The position numbers and the translations under genes are program-made. From Calendula officinalis (lineage: Eukaryota; Streptophyta; Magnoliopsida; Asterales; Asteraceae): DNA of 64,000 bases. The notes below the pieces were generated by a model. That model made no database searches and was not told the origin of the DNA. It worked only from the letters and a program-made list of their open reading frames with translations. Positions 23,907 through 36,023 of this stretch are shown here, piece by piece; positions within the stretch are counted from its first letter, which is position 1; each line of letters opens with the position of its first letter. The stretch spans positions 13,145,501-13,209,500 of the forward strand of contig OY970822.1 of assembly GCA_963853835.1 (NCBI GenBank), in the 5' to 3' direction.

Positions 23907-25043
23907 TTAATAATTCCATATGCAATCAAGATCAACTTGACCACCTAAATTCATGCCATAATCTTGATCATCAACCGATTCGGTTTTCGGGTTTTGCCTC
24001 ATGATAGAATCATTGTTGGTATCGAGCAATATCCGAACGATCGACGGGTCTTGCATCCATGTTGTGTCTTGATACTGAAAGTTTTCAATGTTTGGCACCA
24101 TTAGAGAACTACTTGAGCTCCAGCTTCCCATCATTTCTTCATTATTCGGCTTTTGTTCTTCCATTGATTCGGAGAAGCAGGTCACGTGCGATGTCTCTGT
24201 TCTTGATCCTCCATCGATACTCGAAATCTCCATTAATGGAGGCAAATTCGATGACCCGAAAGTGTTTTCATAGTTATTTCCATTTTTCATCCTTAATAAG
24301 CCCGAAATCGGGATCTTTTTCCCACCAGAACTCTTGTGAAAAACCCTACTGATTACCCATTCCCCCTGCAAAACAAATATTAAAAAAATTATAATTATAA
24401 TAAGATTAAAAAAAGGTTGCACCCTTTTCACGAACTTTTTTCCTTGAAAACAGAGTATATGACATCAATCCACGGGATTTTTAATACCTTAGCCGATTTG
24501 GGGAGATTATTTGAAGAAAACACGCCTTCTAATCGATATTCATGCATAACCCAATCTGTTTTTTCGCCTTTTGGAGCTCTTCCTTTGTAAAAAACAAGTG
24601 TTTTCTTCATACCCACAAGTGATTTCTCTTTATAAATCTCTTTATCTTTACCGGTAGCTTTCCAATACCCTGCACTTGTAGCTCGGTTTGTTCTTGACCC
24701 AGTCGGATACTTTCGATCCCGAACACAAAAAAAGAACCATTCTTGTTCACCAAGTTTCGCTCTCCCTTCAAATTCAAACAAAAGTTTGTATCAATTGAAT
24801 ATATAAATAAATAAAACCGAGCAAGATTCAGGTGAAGATCAAAATTCAAAAAACAGAGTATTTACATGGAAGCTCCCATGGTTCGACTTTATTCAAATCG
24901 ACTTCACCAATTGCTCGCGCTATGAAATTAGAATTGGAAACTTTCGGATAGAGGTAGTGAGATATGAGTTCTTCATCGGTAGGATGAAATCGGAAGCCTG
25001 GAGGGAGGTCAATTGGTTCATCGTGATCAAAAGCTTGTTCCAT
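23907..25043 (-). CDS. NAC-domain transcription factor, NAC100/ORE1-like
   Basis: Three coding exons fit plant splice sites: 25043-24866, 24765-24488 and 24365-23907, giving 304 aa. The N-terminal NAC domain binds DNA and dimerises in the nucleus: LPPGFRFHPTDEEL (13-26), IGEVDLNKVEPWELP, the CVRDRKYPTG and RTNRATSAGYWKATGKDKEI blocks, MKKTLVFYKGRAPKG, WVMHEYRLEG, and EWVISRVFHKS joined across the second intron. GGKKIPISGLL after the domain and a C-terminus ending in LDCIWNY are known from the NAC100/ORE1 group, linked to ageing and organ boundaries. Both introns sit at the standard NAC positions. The variable tail carries a miR164-type site (24170-24190), which implies post-transcriptional control. 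All splice joins keep frame, so the gene looks functional. The exact orthologue is not settled. Confidence 0.93.
24170..24190 (-). promoter_or_regulatory. miR164 target site in the NAC mRNA
   Basis: The strand opposite the mRNA matches the 21-nt miR164 sequence at 18 positions. Miss-pairs fall only at miRNA positions 1 (G:U), 13 and 21. Positions 2-12, including the cleavage site at 10/11, pair perfectly. It encodes SHVTCFSE, the place where the CUC2/ORE1 family carries this site. Confidence 0.9.
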
Positions 25044-25194
25044 TTTATGGTCAAAATCTTATGGTTTTCTGAGAAATTTATGGTGAAACTTTTGAGGAGT
25101 TCAGATTTAAAGGGGAATAATTTGGGGGGTTTGAAGACTGAAAAGTGTTTGTAAATTGTAATGAAGAAGAAATGAAGGGAGAGAGGAACAGAAC

Positions 25195-25201
25195 ATAAAT
25201 A
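25195..25201 (-). promoter_or_regulatory. candidate TATA box of the NAC gene
   Basis: The minus strand reads TATTTAT about 150 bases before the start codon, after a GAGA-rich stretch. Position and sequence fit a plant core promoter, but the transcription start is unknown. Confidence 0.4.
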
Positions 25202-27440
25202 GTGGTGTTTTGAGAGAGAAAGAAACGTGTCTTCTGAGATTACTTTCGTTTATCAAATTTCTTTTCCTTTTCTTTTTTACTTTTTATTAACCTAGTTTAT
25301 ATTTATAATATAAAATATAACAAATTTATTATTTATCTAAAGTATTTGTTACTTAATGGAAAAACCCAACACAAAAATATAAACAATGATAGGTGAATAC
25401 TACGGTTTTGTTATAAATTAAGTGTTTATTAGACGGTAATTATATATTTTAGGAAATGGCAATTATTGATTTTTGTTGTTATTGTATATATATTGTGCGG
25501 TATATTTCTTTTTTTCCTCGATTTTATATATAATAAAATATTAACTTTACAAATGGATGGATCATTTTACAATATAAAATGATGCTAAGGTTCTTTCTGG
25601 ATTTGTAGTATTAATTTTTCTATAGCAAATAAATTAAATGTAGGTATTAGTAAAATTGTACCAACGATACAACATATAACGAATTTCTGTAATCTGTTTG
25701 TAGGTATTTTTAGAAGATGGGTAAAGTTTTGTCAAATTCTACAATTATGATATTTTTAATAAGTTAATTCAACATCTTAGACTCGATCTATAGTTTAAAC
25801 CGTCCTATTATGGTAAATAGAGTACCAAAGTCAAAATTTTAATTTAAGTCTATCCTACCAGCAACAAATACTTATGGACAAATGTGAACCAAAGCTGTAA
25901 TATAATTGACATTAGCTTCCCCTTAAAATTTGGTAATTAATGTAGTTATTCAACACTTTAATAAATTATATTTAGTTATGCATTTAGTATTAATATTGTG
26001 ATGATGTGTTTTTATAATCAAATTATTTACATAATATATAAAAAAGAGAACAAAAGTCTATGAATGACGATTCACAGTACGAAAATGATAGTTTGTTTGT
26101 ATTAAGTTATAAACATATTTAGTTGTATATTATAATGGAGTCACTAATAAATCATTTGTTAGCTTCCATGAGTTTTGTTTATGAACCATTTAAATCAACG
26201 GACGATATTTAATTTCAGATTTTCAACTTTATTTATTTAATATCTTCACTAAATAATTTCATTCAGTATATAGAAGACAGATAAATTTTACTCCGTAATA
26301 ATTTACCATTCATTTCAAAAAGTACAAATACATTAACTTACACGTTAGATTAAGCAACATTAACCATTATCAAATTATATTGTCATTATGTTGCAACACC
26401 TGACTAACTTAAGATAGTATGCCCACTAAATGTATATAAATGTCGATCAGTGACAAATAACGAAAAATCTCACTAAAGTAAAAACAATGTCACCATTCGA
26501 AAAAGTGTCGCTAAAGAAAACATATGTCATAAATATGTTTGGTGTTTTACCTTAAGATGAAAAAGTGTAAGTAAAGGTAGCGTCGGAACATATGGTTACA
26601 CAAAAATACTGAAATCATAGCTAGGGGTTTGACCTTTTTGTGACAAAATTAACTATTTCATAAAAATTAACAAACAAAAAAATGTATCTTTTTACCGAGC
26701 GAACAATTTTTTAAGAAAAGTTACTAAATACTTATTAGATATAGTAACGACTTTCATTATATAACTAGTAGATGTGTCACTAAATGACACTTTTCTAGTT
26801 TTCTTATAATGTAACGACACAAATTAAAACCATTATAGGGCAAGTATAACAACGTGGACCAGGAAATACGCACATTATAACTAGAATTGAATAGCTCATG
26901 ACAACACCAATGTGTGACTCCGTCGGTGCTCATCACCACAAACGACAGCCAAAATGAGACTTACTGCAAGAATCACGAGGAACATGAAAGGAATTGAAGC
27001 AGCACATGAATTAACTGCTGGCAAGTAGCGGGAGAACCACGGGAGCAGAACATGATACTCAAGACGGTATTGATAAGATAACCGTCAAGAATATCAATAA
27101 TGATTAACAATACTTTTCATGTTCATTTTTTATTTCTTAACATGAAGGTCATGAGAGGGGTGCCTATGGAAAACCAACAGCTGTCAATTAACCGATCTAC
27201 ACCATCTCCGCAGTGTCTTCGATCACTTAGAAATCTCGGTTGGGATCTTCACTATATATACAAACAACTGAAGTGACAAACCTAACATGCATAAAAAGTT
27301 TATATATTGATTAAAGAAGTAATATTCTTAAAATTCAGGGGTTGTCTTTTGTGTATTTTGTCTTCTTAATGACAGCCCTAAGGGCTTTCATTAGCATTTT
27401 CCTTTATTTTACGTACGTTTTAATATTTTGTTAATATATA
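25202..27440. other. AT-rich spacer upstream of the NAC gene
   Basis: This should contain the NAC promoter, but no specific elements could be assigned. The part 26395-26830 has repeated GTGTCACTAAA/GTCGCTAAAG words and ends near TTTTCTTATAATG, like a decayed CACTA transposon end (consensus CACTACAAGAAAA). Confidence 0.45.
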
Positions 27441-27745
27441 CTTCCTCCGATTCAAAATAAGTACTACACTTCTACTTTCACGGTTTTTGAAGCAAAATAG
27501 TGTAATCATGGTTAAATTAGATTAATTGAATGATTAGTGGATAATGGGTCCCACATCTTTTGAATAAAGTGGGGTTAATGATGTTTAAAAGTAAAAAGTA
27601 AGGGTAATTAGTCATTTCACTTTGTTAAAGTAGATAGTTAGTGGGTGTGGGTCCTACTATTTTTTGCTATTTATGGAAAGTGTAGCACTTATTTTGAAAT
27701 CACCAATTTATGGAAAGTGTAGCACTTATTTTGAATCGGAGGAAG
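27441..27745. mobile_element. Stowaway-like MITE, copy 2
   Basis: The 305-bp element has ends CTTCCTCCGATTCAAAATAAG / CTTATTTTGAATCGGAGGAAG with TA on both sides. It is the same family as 18105 and 37844. Confidence 0.9.
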
Positions 27746-27779
27746 TATTAAGTAAAAGAGACTTGTTAAACTAACCGTA

Positions 27780-27810
27780 AGGGGTGACCACTGTAACAGT
27801 AGTCACCCCT
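27780..27810. repeat. short hairpin
   Basis: AGGGGTGACCACTG and CAGTAGTCACCCCT pair around a short loop with one mismatch. It is followed by a GC-richer stretch to about 28010 that contains ATGACCTTTGACC twice. Confidence 0.6.
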
Positions 27811-28156
27811 GACACATCATCTGGATGACCTTTGACCAAACCCCTTCCCTTCCTCCCCATGCGACCCACAAAGGTCGTCTGCATGACCTTTGACCCAAAT
27901 AAAACGTGTCATATGCTTGTCATGTAAAAGGTGGCACACGTCTTCACGCATGCAACCTATGGTCGCGGTCGTGGTGCAACCTCACCATTACGAGCAGTCT
28001 TAATTATGTCTAAATTTGTGTTAGTTGGAAGATCTGCTACTATAGCGTTATAATAACAAAATTTGAAATATCAGCTTGTTGTATTATTTTTCATGCTTTT
28101 CTCGATTAAAAAATATTATTTTAGAATAGAAATTCATGATTTGATGTTGACTATTA

Positions 28157-28414
28157 CTCCCTCCGTCCCACAAAGAAGTTTACATTTCTCTTGGACACAA
28201 GATTTTAGGTAATAGTTAGTGGTGGGGTCACTAAAAATATACTTTTGATTAAAATATAAGATTTAATTGGAGAGAGAAAGATAGTTAGTGGATATTAATG
28301 GTGAAGTTCTTAATAATAATAATATTTTATTATGTGGGGTCCATTAAATGTGTGAACTTTTTGTGGGACAAAAGTTTAGTGAGAAATGTAGATTTTTTTG
28401 TGGGACGGAGGGAG
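28157..28414. mobile_element. Stowaway MITE, second family, copy 1
   Basis: The 258-bp element has ends CTCCCTCCGTCCCACAAAGAA / TTTTTGTGGGACGGAGGGAG with a TA duplication. This is the classical plant Stowaway (Tc1/mariner) end. Confidence 0.92.
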
Positions 28415-28602
28415 TATTACATAACAATATCTGATGCAAAATACAAATATATAGATTAATATTACTACTACATAAATGGAAGTGGTTGTTCATTTCGATG
28501 TATATGTAAAAGGTATACATCCATGATTCGATCTGCTATCGAATATTTTATAAACTTTTTTCTTCTCGAATATGGTTTAGTTCAATTATGATCTTATAAA
28601 TG

Positions 28603-28910
28603 TACGGGTGAGCATTTGGGTCGAAAAAACCGAACCGAAAACCGAACGAAATCGAACCGAAACGTAACTGAAAACAAGTAATTAATCAATTCGGTTTCGG
28701 TTTTGAAAAAAACATGGTGTTCGGTTTCGGACCTATCGGCTTCGGTTTGTTTTTTCGAAAAGGAAGAGCATTTGAGTTAAAACACCGGGCCGAAACCGAA
28801 TCGAACTAAAACCAAAAACGTACGTGTAATCGGTTCGGTTTCAGTTTTGAAAATTCATTATTTTCGGTTTCGATTCTATCGGTTTGGTTTCCGGACCGCG
28901 CTCACCCCTA
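28603..28910. mobile_element. non-autonomous hAT element, 308 bp
   Basis: The 8-bp target duplication TATAAATG lies at 28595-28602 and 28911-28918. Inverted ends are TACGGGTGAGC / GCTCACCCCTA with one mismatch. Clustered CCGAACCGAAA and TTCGGTTTCGG words inside look like hAT subterminal repeats. No transposase is present. Confidence 0.88.
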
Positions 28911-29455
28911 TATAAATGTAACCTTTTTGGAAACATGCAGAAATTTATATTATATTCCCTTCATCTCTCAAAAAATTCTAATTTTTTTGGGGCACAAGTT
29001 TTTAATACAGTAGATAGTTAGTGCATGAGGTCGCTGATAATAATTTTGATTAAAATATAATGTTTGTTCGAATAACCGATTTAACTGTCATTAATATAAG
29101 ATCTCTTAACTGAGAAAAATTCAAGTTTTCGGCCCATAGGTACCACAGTAGTTATACATCATTAATTTTCTTTTGCTTTTTTCTTAGCATTAAATTTCAA
29201 CCTTAGTTTTCTACACAAGAAACAATCGTATAGTGATTATGATGTAGTTCTAAATCAGGGCTTAGCTCCTCTTCTTGGGTAGTTGCATCTACTACGACAT
29301 GCAACCCCTTAAAAACAACATTTCAATTAATACGAGCAAAACTAATCATGCAAAACTTAGCTCCTTTTTTGTTGTTTATTTTCCTTTTAACTCTTGCCCC
29401 TAAAGTCAAGGCTGGTGGTAGCTAATTAATTAGCATGTTTCCATTTTCCTCATAA

Positions 29456-29761
29456 GAGCATAAGGTGTAGATAAAGTTATAGCAATGTTAAATATATTTT
29501 TGCTCTTTAAAATAATTTTAACACTCTTCTTAAAAATATCCTCATTGGTTTAATGTTTTACCACATACAAAAAATATCTTCAACCATTCACATTAATTTA
29601 CAAGATCAAAAGAAAAATAAAATAAACCCCACTTTCAGCTTTGGCATTCCGCCTAGCCTTGGCGAAATCTTGTTTAAGGCACCACGAGCTATGACAATTT
29701 GGCCTTTGGCGGTTAAAATGGAGCTTTGGCGGGGTTATATAACCCTCGACACCCCTTGCTC
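29456..29761. mobile_element. Tourist-like MITE (PIF/Harbinger)
   Basis: The 3-bp duplication TAA lies on both sides of a 306-bp element whose ends GAGCATAAGGTGTAG / CGACACCCCTTGCTC are imperfect inverted repeats. A frame of about 80 codons crosses it on each strand but is not a known protein. Confidence 0.65.
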
Positions 29762-30416
29762 TAATAGTTGGTTGCATTTCAGGTTTCTCATTTCCTTGTT
29801 TTAGTACAAATTTATAATTTGGAGTTAATGAAATGGACAAAAAAGTTTCTTTTCAGTCCATTTCTTTAGTGATTGACTATCCCCGGTCGATATAATCATC
29901 ATCATAACAAAACCATATCTAAATTATTCCGAAACATGCGGTATTGAATCTCGATCTTGTTAAATAAAATCCTTAAGTGAACACCCCTATTCAACATACG
30001 CAGCAATACGTCACATTTTATCCTCGTTATGAGTGTTTTGTAAAATAAAATTTGAAAAAGATAGTTATTAAAAAATTAAAAATTGAACATATAAACAAAG
30101 ACTTATTCACCTCAATAAGTGAATTATATATTGTTAAATGTGGATACGTTCACTTATGCTTGAATGGGATAACATTGTTAAAATAATAATCTCCATAAGT
30201 GAATTTTATATTGTCAAATGTGGATACGTTCACTTATACGTGTTAAAAGATTCCTCCTAATCTTTATTAAGAATTAATTTAATATACGCATTGATAATTA
30301 TTTTTTACTGTCTATTCTATACTGTGCCTAAACCATTATTATGTAAGTCAAACCTTAAATATAGTCAATTATCTCTTTAACTAATAGTTATCGATTTAAT
30401 ATGTTTTTACATCATA

Positions 30417-30678
30417 CTCCCTCCGTCCCACAAAAAAGTTCTCATTTCATCTTGGCACAAGTTTTTAGGTGGTAGTTAGTGGTGGGATCATTGGTATTAA
30501 TTTTGATTAAAATATAAGGTTTGATTGGAGAGAATGATATTTAGTGGATATTAGTAGTGAGGTCCTTAAGAATAATAATATTTTATTATGTGGAGCCCAT
30601 CAAATGTGAGAAATGAGAACTTTTTTGTGGGACAAAAGTTTTGTTAGAAATGGGAACTTTTTTGTGGGACGGAGAGAG
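30417..30678. mobile_element. Stowaway MITE, second family, copy 2
   Basis: The 262-bp element has ends CTCCCTCCGTCCCACAAAAAA / TTTTTTGTGGGACGGAGAGAG with a TA duplication. It is similar along its length to 28157-28414. Confidence 0.92.
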
Positions 30679-30791
30679 TAGTATATTGTAATCTGCCGTT
30701 CAAAAAGATTTATATAGAGATTTGTCTTACCAGCTACATTAAATTCAAATTTGGTAGCCGCTTTTTGCAAAATTATTATAGCACAAGAACG

Positions 30792-30920
30792 TTTCTTTGT
30801 TTGGATTTGTAATCCTAATAGTAAATTTAGTGTTGGTTGGATAGATGGACTACTAGATCTTTGTTGTAATTTTCTAATTTATCGCTAGTCATTTATTTAA
30901 TTAAAGCTGTTTCAAAAAAA
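30792..30920 (+). mobile_element. 5'-truncated LINE insertion
   Basis: The 129-bp piece ends in TTTCAAAAAAA and is flanked by the 9-bp direct repeat ACAAGAACG (30783-30791 and 30921-30929). The body resembles the 3' end of plant LINEs. Extreme 5' truncation is usual for target-primed insertion. Confidence 0.75.
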
Positions 30921-31156
30921 ACAAGAACGCCTAGATCTTGGCACATCTGGCAATTCCTCATGTTCAGTGAAACCCTTCTATTTCAATTTTGACATAAATG
31001 TATACACTTTGATGCTCATGAGATTTCGTACAATTTTTATTACGAATTTTACATATTCATTTTTGTATTCTTGTACAGCTCCATCTATTCGCATGTTCGA
31101 TGATGATTGATCAACGGTGGTGGAAAAGCTTTTACACACAAACCCAACTATCTAAC

Positions 31157-31359
31157 TTGGTCTAGTTTAATTGGCTACCAAGGATTGCGTTAGGAGATTT
31201 GTATTTATAAGGTCTTGGGTTCAAGACTTATTGAAGGCATTCCTTAAGAGATAAAAAATAAGGTGGAATTTATTTCCCTATACTACCAGCTTGAATGTCA
31301 CCGCATATATCTAAGTGTCTAACCACTAACTTGTCGTTCAAAAAAAAAATAAAAAAAAA
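31157..31359 (+). mobile_element. tRNA-derived SINE
   Basis: An A-box-like TGGTCTAGTTTAATTGG (31158-31174) and a B box GGGTTCAAGAC (31217-31227) are followed by a body and an A-rich tail. The direct repeat ATCTAAC lies at 31150-31156 and 31360-31366. It would be transcribed by pol III and moved by LINE machinery. Confidence 0.75.
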
Positions 31360-32049
31360 ATCTAACCAATAATAATTTGTTTTTCACTTCTTTTGATATA
31401 TAGTAATAAAAATAAGTTGAACGGGCAAGTCCTAATTGTTTATGAGATATGATATTTTTTCCTATCTTTTTTATTTTTCTACCTTTTTTATCTTCATACA
31501 CATATGTTTACTTACTTCTAAATTTTACATGTGTTATCACTAATTCTCTTTCATCATACAATCTCTTGATTTTGACACTTCTAATGATTAAAATAGATAT
31601 GAATATGATAGTAAAAAATGATAGGAAGAAATACCATTACTCATTGTTTATATATAATATTATCAACTTTGAAATCTACAATCTCATTTGTTGATAATTT
31701 TCTATAAAAAAAATATTTAATTTCAATCAGAAAACAAATTTGTAAAATTCAAAATCGAATATTGATTTTTAGCTATGTGACAAGGGTCTGTCTAATAACA
31801 CGAATTATACAAAAGAGATGATATTGGTTCTTTTATATATTACTACATATTTCACTATTCATTTGATTATACTAGTGTCTAAATTAAATAATACGCGTAG
31901 GAATGAGAACTAGTAGATATATTCTACATGTGAAATTGTGAATCATCTTATAGGTAGATTAAATAGGAAAATTTGTTATGGGACAATACAATTTTTCAGG
32001 ATACAAATATAAATGACTTTACTATTTGGAAGTTGATTTGTATTTGTGT

Positions 32050-32200
32050 GATTGCTCAGTTATTCCGACGCCTTTTAAGTCATTGTGGTCGAGTGGAATT
32101 TTTGTTCAGGGTTGCCCGTCTCTTAATGAACCTTTTTGTTGTGTACTTTGTTTGGAGACTCTGTTTGATTTAATGCATCTGACTTTCAAAAAATGAAACC
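32050..32200 (+). mobile_element. possible LINE 3' fragment
   Basis: It has a T/G-rich tail of the plant LINE type (GTACTTTGTTTGGAGACTC...) ending near CTTTCAAAAAATG. No clear target duplication was found. Confidence 0.35.
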
Positions 32201-33877
32201 AATAAGAATTGGAAAGTAGTCAAAATTGAATCCACTTATTTCACTATAGTCAAAATCGTGCTTAAAATACGAATTGTGTTATATGAATCAAGTAAAATGA
32301 TGCTACCGAGGTTTTATATGTTAGTGTGTTGCGTTATAATGAATCTACGACTACAAATACATCACCGGCGAAACAACGTAATGTTCTACGTAATGTTCGA
32401 TTACCGTAAATTTTGGTATCAATACCAAACATAATTGGTACCAACTTAACAGATTTTTTGCCCATATAGGTATCCAATATTGTACATGTACCCATATTCG
32501 GCACTAAATACCGAATACCGTAATCAAATACTAAATCCGTACTGGCCAGCTGTTTTCGGTGTCATACTCGGTATGCACTTTCGACCAACAATACAATTGG
32601 TACCTACACAATCACAAAATACTTAATTAAGTTCAGTCACTTGATCAATTACTAGCTATTTATTACACGAGAATAAAATAGCTTAAGTTTCTGGAGTCTT
32701 AATGCTTTATACATGTTCCCAAGTTTGAGACATATGTACAACGTTGATGGGGAATAATTAAAATTTTTATTATTGTGAATACTAACTTTTATTAGTTAAT
32801 TTAGTATAAGAGTCAAAAAGGGTACAAGACGTGTCAACTCTAGCTATCCACTTTTAGAAATTTAAGTATTGGAAGAAACCCATTAATTGGTGATGATCAC
32901 AGCCACATAGGATCCCGTAACCCTCACCATCGCCGGCGGAGCAGCCACCGGAGCCGGAGAGTATAAGACTATTACTAAACCACGCAAATCAATTGATTGG
33001 TTGGTTAATATTCAACAAGAAAAACCTAATTAATATTCATGCTAAACTACAAGCAATGAAAAACCCTTGACTTCTAAATGGATTAGGGGGCGGAGACGGC
33101 GGTGTGGGTCATGGTTGTGATTTGTCCGGCATGTGGCCACGGTGGGGGCAGAAACGTGGCGAGATTGGGTTCGTGTGAATGACTTAAACAAATGATTCTT
33201 GATTTGAGTTGACAGTTTGACACTTGATAATGATGGTTAGTAATATATGTCACCTAATTAGACAATATATTGAAAATCAACTCCAATTTTTAGAAATATA
33301 CTATGATGTGTATCTTGAATTTATGGTTCCATGTTTTCACACTTTCATTCTTGAATAGAGTCGGTAATGCCGTACATAATAGGTGTCGAGAAAAACGAGT
33401 GACTTTTAATATAAGAGAGCGCGAATTGCCGATTTACTTGATTGATCTATTTGTAAAATGTAATACAAAAGCTGTTATTTTATGATAAGGGTTGTGATAT
33501 TCTTACAAGAAACCTTTCATTAATAATATTTCTTATGGAAATTAATTATGACATTAATCAATTTCTTACAAGAAACCTTTCATTAATAATATTTTTTATG
33601 ACAAGATTATATGAATAAAATAAATTATATGTTATATATAGGGCTAAATTACTTTTAACTTAAATTTTTAGCAATTATATAACTTAGTTAAAGCATTATA
33701 AACATATAAAATAAAGTGAAACTAATTTAACAGGGATAAAAATAAAAATTTACTGAGTTTTAATGTGACGAATAGTGTAATATTAAATTTAATGTAATTT
33801 AAGCATTGTTATTCATCAAACTAAAATAGTGTGAAAATCTAGTGTCAAACACCACAAAGGACTTCTTTTACATTGCC
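32201..33877. other. spacer with a GC-richer island
   Basis: Most is AT-rich. The stretches 32905-32960 and 33090-33175 are GC-rich (CGCCGGCGGAGCAGCCACC; GGCGGAGACGGCGG), unlike their surroundings, but no open frame of useful length covers them. A direct repeat (TTCTTACAAGAAACCTTTC) occurs near 33502 and 33563. Confidence 0.45.
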
Positions 33878-34073
33878 GAGCTTTTCTAACTTATGCTCTA
33901 AGCGAATGAGATTAGAAGCATTAAATGAACTCGTAATTTCCTTTTATAATATTGATCACATATTAATTATGTTTATTTTTTGTATGTATTTAATGTTTTT
34001 AATTAAAAATAGCAACTTCAAGTGCATTTAATACTTCTAATCTCATGCCATTAGAGCATAAGTTAGACAAATC
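33878..34073. mobile_element. Mutator-type MITE, relative of 38660-39081
   Basis: Long imperfect inverted ends (CTAACTTATGCTCTAAG... / ...TTAGAGCATAAGTTAG, then TTCTAATCTCAT) cover most of the 196 bp. The layout is the same as the MITEs at 38660 and 38799. The flanks share only TACATTG, so the target duplication is decayed. Confidence 0.6.
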
Positions 34074-34968
34074 ATACATTGTTTTAGCGTGAAAAAGAAA
34101 TACATTTTGTTTATACATTAAAGATGCTCTTAAAAGATATACATTTTAATTTTACTACACAAGACATCTCAATCATTTTCTTAAGTTAACATTTTTTATT
34201 TTTTATTGCAGTGGCAAAATTGATCATCTCGAATGTATGGTATTAACATTATCAAACCAAAAGGTAGGCAGTAGAGAAGTTACACATATACTAGATTGGG
34301 TTAAAATTCAATGCACGTAGTCTCTTGATAATAATATGGCAAGTTTATATTCAAAGAATCCCACTCGAATTACGTGTTTTATACAAGAAAAGCTAAAAAC
34401 CTTTTGCGGTTTCATTTCTTTGAGTTCTGTCTTCCTAATTTTTCTAATGAAACTATGAAAGTGGTAAAACGATCTAGTTGAATTAGGCAGCGAAATAAAA
34501 TGAACATGGGTAAAAAAGTTAAAAATTTATAATTGAAACTTGACCGGTTGAGCTGATTCACCATCACTTATTTAATATTTTAAAACACTAAACCATCATA
34601 TAAATCTGCCCCTCCAGCTCAGTCACTAAGGTTGATTAGCTCATTTGACTCAAATAACTAAACGGGCTTTCGAGTCAATTGAGAGTATTATTTTATTAAG
34701 CTCGGCTCGTGAAACTAATCGAACACTAATTTATGTTCGAGTTTGACTCGAGCTTTTATAATATCAACTCGAATTCATCGAGCGGAAACTCGAGTAGTTC
34801 GTTAAATGCTCAATTCGTTTTACACCCCTGGTTGAAATGCCATTTTTTATATCGTGTATCAAATTGGTGTTTGGGTTATGTGTTAACATGGGTCAAACTG
34901 ATTTTGGGCCTTAACGACTTTATGGGCCTAGAAGTGCCTAACAAAAGCATAGCCCAATTCAGACAAAA

Positions 34969-35495
34969 TTGATTATCAGGAGGCAAACAAACGACAAGAC
35001 CCCCAATTTCCATGAACGTTCAACCTTATGGCGGGAATGCAGTGCCTTCAGAAAATTCAGACGAATTCATGCTTCCATGATCACCAATGGCTTCAACACC
35101 ACTCGATCTAACCTTAAAGAACTCATGTACGTCTCGGCGTTTGTTATACCCTCTGGATTAGTTATGCACACCAGATGTTCGATCATTTTACCCAACCAGA
35201 CCTCTTCATGTGGAACACATTTGCTAACAACACCCTTATCTATTTCCACGCCAATGTTGGAGACATAAAGATCGTGAGTGCCTTATGTGAGCTAAAACCC
35301 AAGTTGTTGGATGGTCAGCTTTAACAGCTGGGTTATTATGCAAGATGAGGAAACTTAATTATGGCGCGCAAGGTGTTCGATTAAATGCCTAAGAAAGATT
35401 TAATTTCTTGGAAAGTGATGACCACAGGGTATGCTAAGAGAGGTGAAGTGGAGAATGCTAGAGCTTTATTGAATCAAGAAAATGTGATACTTGAC
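34969..35495 (+). pseudogene. PPR protein pseudogene (At5g15300-like)
   Basis: The reading starts MIIRRQTNDK and continues with RSTLWRECSAFRKFRRIHASM, typical of the N-terminus of PLS-class pentatricopeptide proteins, which bind organelle RNA. Further frames give MFDHFTQPDLFMWNT, TLIYFHANVGD, ARWGNLIMARKVFD and KKDLISWKVMTTGYAKRG, all PPR-like. A frameshift near 35175, a loss of intervening repeats, and stops in the conserved frame (TAA after GQL, TGA for Trp, TAA before MPKKD) show it is dead. After about 35495 the similarity ends. The pieces recall Arabidopsis At5g15300 from memory. Confidence 0.85.
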
Positions 35496-35825
35496 AGTTT
35501 TTCCATAATAGAAAATTCTCCATTTTGCAAACATTAGTTGACTTTTAATGACATATTGACTACATAAATTCAGAGAATGAATCGGTAATTATTAAACATG
35601 TATTTTTTGGCCATTGGAAAAGTCGGAGGGGCATAGTGACAGACCACAATCTTTAATAATATAAGAAACTTCTTGTGACCTTCCAAGAGTTGACTTTTTA
35701 AGGTTTAAGATCACACCTCCTTATTTGACTCCTTCCTTATCTTCCTTCCATTTTAAGCAGAAATTTGAGTAGTTGACTATCTCTAGTTAACAAAATTCAA
35801 GAACAACAAGAACAGAAACAAGAAG

Positions 35826-35990
35826 ATGATGAATGAAAAGATGAAAGCTTTGATGATTGGTGTTGTAGGTGCAGGAATCACACTTTCTGCATATTCACAA
35901 ACATACATGTCTCCAACTCAGTGTATTGGTACCGGCTTTTTTGTCCTAATTATCGGTCTTTTAGTCGGTGAAGGTTTCCTTCCTATTTAA
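35826..35990 (+). CDS. small hydrophobic protein, 54 aa, unknown
   Basis: The ORF starts MMNEKMKALMIGVVGAG and ends GLLVGEGFLPI, with two hydrophobic segments (about residues 7-21 and 34-50) around a polar SPTQC turn, so a small membrane protein is likely. It follows an A/C-rich leader that looks like a plant 5' UTR, and either of the two adjacent ATGs could start it. Coding quality (regular codon use, clean hydrophobic pattern) suggests it is real. It may correspond to the small protein At5g15320 next to the PPR gene in Arabidopsis, recalled from memory and not checked. Function is unknown. Confidence 0.6.
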   Translation: MMNEKMKALMIGVVGAGITLSAYSQTYMSPTQCIGTGFFVLIIGLLVGEGFLPI

Positions 35991-36023
35991 TTTATGGTTT
36001 TTCTTGTTAAGTCGAAACACGAG

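Noticed and set aside
24059..24352. 97-codon plus-strand frame opposite the NAC gene
   Set aside because: It is the antisense shadow of NAC exon 3; splice sites and protein motifs support the minus strand.
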